Shown here in pieces: positions 5,243 to 7,254 of a DNA stretch of 7,254 nucleotides. Position 1 is the first letter of the stretch, and each line of letters begins with the position of its first letter. The DNA is from Saccharofermentans sp. (lineage in GTDB: Bacteria > Bacillota_A > Clostridia > Saccharofermentanales > Saccharofermentanaceae). The stretch lies in the NCBI GenBank assembly GCA_024695565.1, contig JAILHX010000087.1, positions 1-7,254 of the forward strand, read 5' to 3'. The notes under the pieces are model-generated. The model was given only the letters and a program-made list of their open reading frames with translations, did no database searches and was not told the origin of the DNA. Position numbers and translations under genes: made by a program.

Positions 5243-6421
5243 TCAGATATAGCAATGCTGGAAGTGCGAATCCGTAGTAATTATGATCTCGCCGTCTTTT
5301 TCGATCTTATCTGCAAAGTATTCCTTGATCTTCTTCTCGTTGGCAGAGAAGAACTTTGCGTGCAGTTCGTTTCTTCGCTGGAAGCACTCGAAAATATCGT
5401 CAACGTTAACAAAACGGAACGAGTTGTGCAGTTCGATCGTCTCAACCTTCGCAAAATACTTTCCTAACATCTCCATATATGCGTCGTGCTCCGCAAGGCT
5501 TGCTGCGATCTTCTCATCAAGAAAATCCTCCTCGATGCCGGCTTCGCACATCGCGTGCTTCAGGAACATATCCCATACTGTTACTTCAGGTCCGTTGATG
5601 GAGAAGAAACCATCCTTGTCCAAAACCATGCTTGCCTTCTCTACGATAGCTTCGATATTCCGGACCTCATTGTCGATATAGTGTGCAATGATGCGGTCGT
5701 ACTTCTGCTCGTTATCGATCTTCTCCCACGAAGCAGCTTTATCGAGGTCTGCATAAACGAGGTCGATCACTACATCCTTAGGAAGCGATCCCTTGTTCTC
5801 TGCTATGTACTTCTCGAAATCTTCAGCCCAGCTGCCCGGCAGATCGTATGCGTAGATCTTTGTGCCTTCGGGAATGATGTCCCAGTTGTTTCGCCAGATC
5901 TTGGAAAATCCGCAGCCGAGATCCAGAACTTTCGAGCCCGCTACAAAGTCCATCGTCCTGAAGATCTGAACATACCAGTCTTCGCTGATGGTGCGCTGCA
6001 GTGATTTCCAGTGAGCAAGGTCTGCTGCCTGGTCCAGCGTTACGTTCTGAACGATCCTTGCAACGTCGTCCCAGTCGAGAGCATCTTCCTTCTGCGCGAG
6101 TGTCCTGTTGATCGCATTGATAACCATATCGATCTTGTAACGCTTCTCTTCCATTATCACAAGCTGCATCCTGAGCGCTTCTTCGATGTCCTTTGCGTCA
6201 CCAGAGGTGAGGTTATCGCGGATCTCTTCCAGAGAGAAACCGATCCGCTTCAGAGCTACGATCTTCTCTAAGATCTGAAGGGCTTCCTTGTCGTAGAGAC
6301 GGTAGTTTCCATCGGAATACTCCGTGGGCTTAAGCAGGCCCTTTTCATCGTACAGGCGTACTGCCTTCTGGGATACTCCGGCCTTCTTTGCGATCTCTCC
6401 TGATGTCATTTTGTCATCCAT
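5243..6421 (-). CDS. MerR family regulator fused to a SAM-dependent methyltransferase
   Basis: The product has 392 residues from ATG 6421. Residues 5-67 are a MerR winged helix-turn-helix (TSGEIAKKAGVS at 6-17, RLYDEKGLL at 22-30, NYRLYD at 39-44, LKRIGFSLEEI at 57-67). Residues about 77-113 should form the dimer coiled coil. From about 150 a class I methyltransferase fold begins: motif I KVLDLGCG (164-171), Asp193 after the second strand (IYAYDLPG), YADLD (223-227), YDRIIAHYID (241-250) and a later strand around GFFSING (271-277). The C-terminal region to 392 is charged, probably helical. The methyltransferase may be the effector-sensing part, as extra domains are in BmrR or TipA, or a working enzyme. 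The 6421 start has AGGAGG 8 bases upstream; the in-frame ATG at 6454 sits inside the -10 box of the promoter and so is not in the mRNA. Typical MerR spacing in that promoter suggests autoregulation. The substrate or ligand is unknown. Confidence 0.85.
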   Translation of the reverse strand: MDDKMTSGEIAKKAGVSQKAVRLYDEKGLLKPTEYSDGNYRLYDKEALQILEKIVALKRIGFSLEEIRDNLTSGDAKDIEEALRMQLVIMEEKRYKIDMVINAINRTLAQKEDALDWDDVARIVQNVTLDQAADLAHWKSLQRTISEDWYVQIFRTMDFVAGSKVLDLGCGFSKIWRNNWDIIPEGTKIYAYDLPGSWAEDFEKYIAENKGSLPKDVVIDLVYADLDKAASWEKIDNEQKYDRIIAHYIDNEVRNIEAIVEKASMVLDKDGFFSINGPEVTVWDMFLKHAMCEAGIEEDFLDEKIAASLAEHDAYMEMLGKYFAKVETIELHNSFRFVNVDDIFECFQRRNELHAKFFSANEKKIKEYFADKIEKDGEIIITTDSHFQHCYI

Positions 6422-6429
6422 TTTTATGA

Positions 6430-6435
6430 CCTCCT
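6430..6435 (-). promoter_or_regulatory. Ribosome binding site of the MerR-methyltransferase gene
   Basis: AGGAGG on the minus strand lies 8 bases before ATG 6421. It decides the start in favour of 6421 over the longer frame beginning at 6454. Confidence 0.88.
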
Positions 6436-6452
6436 GTCTGTTTGATAACCCC

Positions 6453-6483
6453 ATCCTAAAGGGTTCCCTAAGGGGAGAGTCAA
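6453..6483 (-). promoter_or_regulatory. MerR-type promoter with 19-bp spacer and dyad operator
   Basis: TTGACT (6483-6478) and TAGGAT (6458-6453) on the minus strand are 19 bases apart, the overlong spacer that MerR activators correct by twisting the DNA. The left part, TTGACTCTCCCC, matches the start of the Bacillus subtilis bmr promoter as I remember it. Within the spacer lie overlapping dyads TCCC-CTTA-GGGA and AGGG-AA-CCCT. It sits directly before the gene for a MerR protein, so autoregulation is the simplest reading. Confidence 0.75.
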
Positions 6484-6536
6484 GGGGGATACAAAAGACT
6501 TTTTCAGGTGTTTCATTTTTCGAGAATTCATATCAT

Positions 6537-6568
6537 TCAGGATATCAGACGCATTATGAGAATCCTGA
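6537..6568. repeat. 7-bp inverted repeat between the small hypothetical gene and the MerR promoter
   Basis: TCAGGAT (6537-6543) and ATCCTGA (6562-6568) are perfect inverted arms; a further TCA/TGA pairing inside leaves a 9-base loop. On the coding (minus) strand no U-run follows, so it is not a standard terminator for the gene ending at 6607. On the plus strand a loose T-rich stretch follows. The remainder of 6484-6606 is AT-rich and shows nothing else I can support. Confidence 0.35.
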
Positions 6569-6606
6569 CAATTTGTTTTAAGGAAAAATCCAAGCAGGAA
6601 TCGAGT

Positions 6607-7014
6607 TCAATCAAGTTCCCTGGTTGTTATCGCAGCATCTTCCGGCTGATTCTTAACGGCTATCTGGAACGCGTCCTCATAAACGAGCTCACCCGGAATC
6701 TCATCTGTCTCGGAAACATAGAGCTTTACTCCGTACTTATTGCACATCTCACGGTAGAACGTCATCTGATTCCAGATGTCCTTTGCTTCCGCGCTGTCCT
6801 TGAACCACGTGATGGCACCGTCAGGATTGTCCTTCTCATAGAACGGAGGAACAGGCAGAACTTTCTCGAAATACTCCCTGTTGCGCCAGTATTCCTTCTC
6901 CTCTTCTTCAGTCAGCATCTTGCTCTCCACGAGCTTATATGTAGCCGTAAAGATGCCCCTGGGCTGCTTGGTGATGTAAGCATAGTCTTTCGTGTGTATT
7001 CTGTAGTACTTCAT
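6607..7014 (-). CDS. Hypothetical protein, 135 residues
   Basis: I do not recognise this protein. It is acidic and soluble, with no signal peptide or membrane segment, many aromatic residues (MKYYRIHTKDYAYITK at 1-16; EYWRNREYFEKV at 41-52) and a Glu-rich helix (34-51). It has two cysteine-free halves apart from Cys91. A Pro-rich turn (LPVPPFYEKDNP, 53-64) separates the halves. Coding is supported by an undisrupted frame, codon use like its neighbours and its position 33 bases after the preceding gene on the same strand. A G-rich stretch (GGGGGA) lies 4 bases before the ATG as a poor ribosome site. It is probably cotranscribed with the partial gene upstream. A partner or immunity-like role for that gene is possible, but nothing in the sequence shows it. 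Confidence 0.7.
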   Translation of the reverse strand: MKYYRIHTKDYAYITKQPRGIFTATYKLVESKMLTEEEEKEYWRNREYFEKVLPVPPFYEKDNPDGAITWFKDSAEAKDIWNQMTFYREMCNKYGVKLYVSETDEIPGELVYEDAFQIAVKNQPEDAAITTRELD

Positions 7015-7047
7015 GTTATCCCCCGTAACCTTATGAATCGCAATCTG

Positions 7048-7254
7048 TCAGCCCATTCTCGACAGCAGGAAATCCGGTGCTTCTCCGATAATGACGTCAT
7101 CAGTTACATCGATCACGTCGCAACCATTTTTCTTGTATTCGTTCACGAAAATATCCTCGCTCTCGAAAATGATTTCCTTCCCGTACCACGCTTTATCAGA
7201 TTGAGGAGTCAGCTCCAGATAAACTGTTTTGTCCTCCAGGCAGAAGGTCAGAAC
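7048..7254 (-). CDS. Hypothetical protein, C-terminal 68 residues only
   Basis: An open frame enters from the right edge of the window and stops at TGA (7048-7050). The visible 68 residues include VYLELTPQSDKAWYGKEIIF, FVNEYKKNGCDVIDVTDDVII and the end FLLSRMG. It looks like a small alpha/beta protein end, soluble and acidic, with no motif I can assign. The frame has coding-like composition and ends 33 bases before the next gene on the same strand, which points to an operon. The start and most of the protein lie outside the window. Confidence 0.6.
   Translation of the reverse strand, partial: VLTFCLEDKTVYLELTPQSDKAWYGKEIIFESEDIFVNEYKKNGCDVIDVTDDVIIGEAPDFLLSRMG

Noticed and set aside
5486..6004. 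Plus-strand open frame of 172 codons
   Set aside because: Antisense to the methyltransferase domain of the MerR fusion; its translation has no family-like motif or ribosome site.
6422..6454. Upstream ATG (6454) as the start of the MerR fusion
   Set aside because: The codon is inside the -10 box and has no spaced ribosome site, whereas ATG 6421 has AGGAGG at 8 bases.

Overview
The window looks like a piece of a low-to-mid GC Firmicutes (class Clostridia) chromosome, plausibly from a gut or rumen Lachnospiraceae/Oscillospiraceae-type bacterium. The basis is AGGAGG-type ribosome sites, an ECF sigma factor with a Thr/Glu-rich extracytoplasmic part, a BmrR-like MerR promoter, and the style of the TcdA and Ntn-hydrolase proteins. 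This assignment is an inference; there is no rRNA or other taxonomic marker. All eight supportable genes lie on the minus strand, so the window reads right to left. No tRNA, rRNA, mobile element, CRISPR array or attachment site was seen, and no gene-free stretch exceeds 300 bases (the longest is 185 bases, 6422-6606).

Right end (7254 to 6607): the C-terminal end of an unrecognised protein, then 33 bases later a small unrecognised 135-residue protein, probably cotranscribed. Next (6606 to 5243): a 185-base gap holding an inverted repeat and a clear MerR-type promoter (TTGACT, 19-bp spacer, TAGGAT). It drives a MerR-SAM methyltransferase fusion whose true start is at 6421, not the upstream ATG at 6454, which lies inside the -10 box.

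Middle (5242 to 3272): an intergenic region with an extended -10 promoter, a palindrome over its -35 position and a hairpin at the predicted extreme 5' end of the mRNA. It is followed by a likely operon of a GNAT acetyltransferase, tcdA (tRNA t6A dehydratase) and an alpha/beta-hydrolase esterase. The tcdA-esterase junction is only 6 bases and has no visible Shine-Dalgarno sequence.

Left part (3271 to 1): a sigma-A-type promoter overlaps the esterase stop codon and drives a 550-residue membrane protein. This has three transmembrane segments and an extracytoplasmic Ntn-hydrolase (choloylglycine hydrolase/acid ceramidase-like) domain. After 102 bases with an ECF-type candidate promoter comes a long continuous gene, open at the window edge. 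It encodes an ECF sigma factor fused to a linker, a transmembrane helix and an extracytoplasmic domain. The most interesting part of the window is this pair: a membrane-tethered sigma factor with a possible self-recognised promoter, directly downstream of a membrane-anchored, possibly self-cleaving amide hydrolase. A functional link between them is a hypothesis, supported only by position, strand and shared topology.
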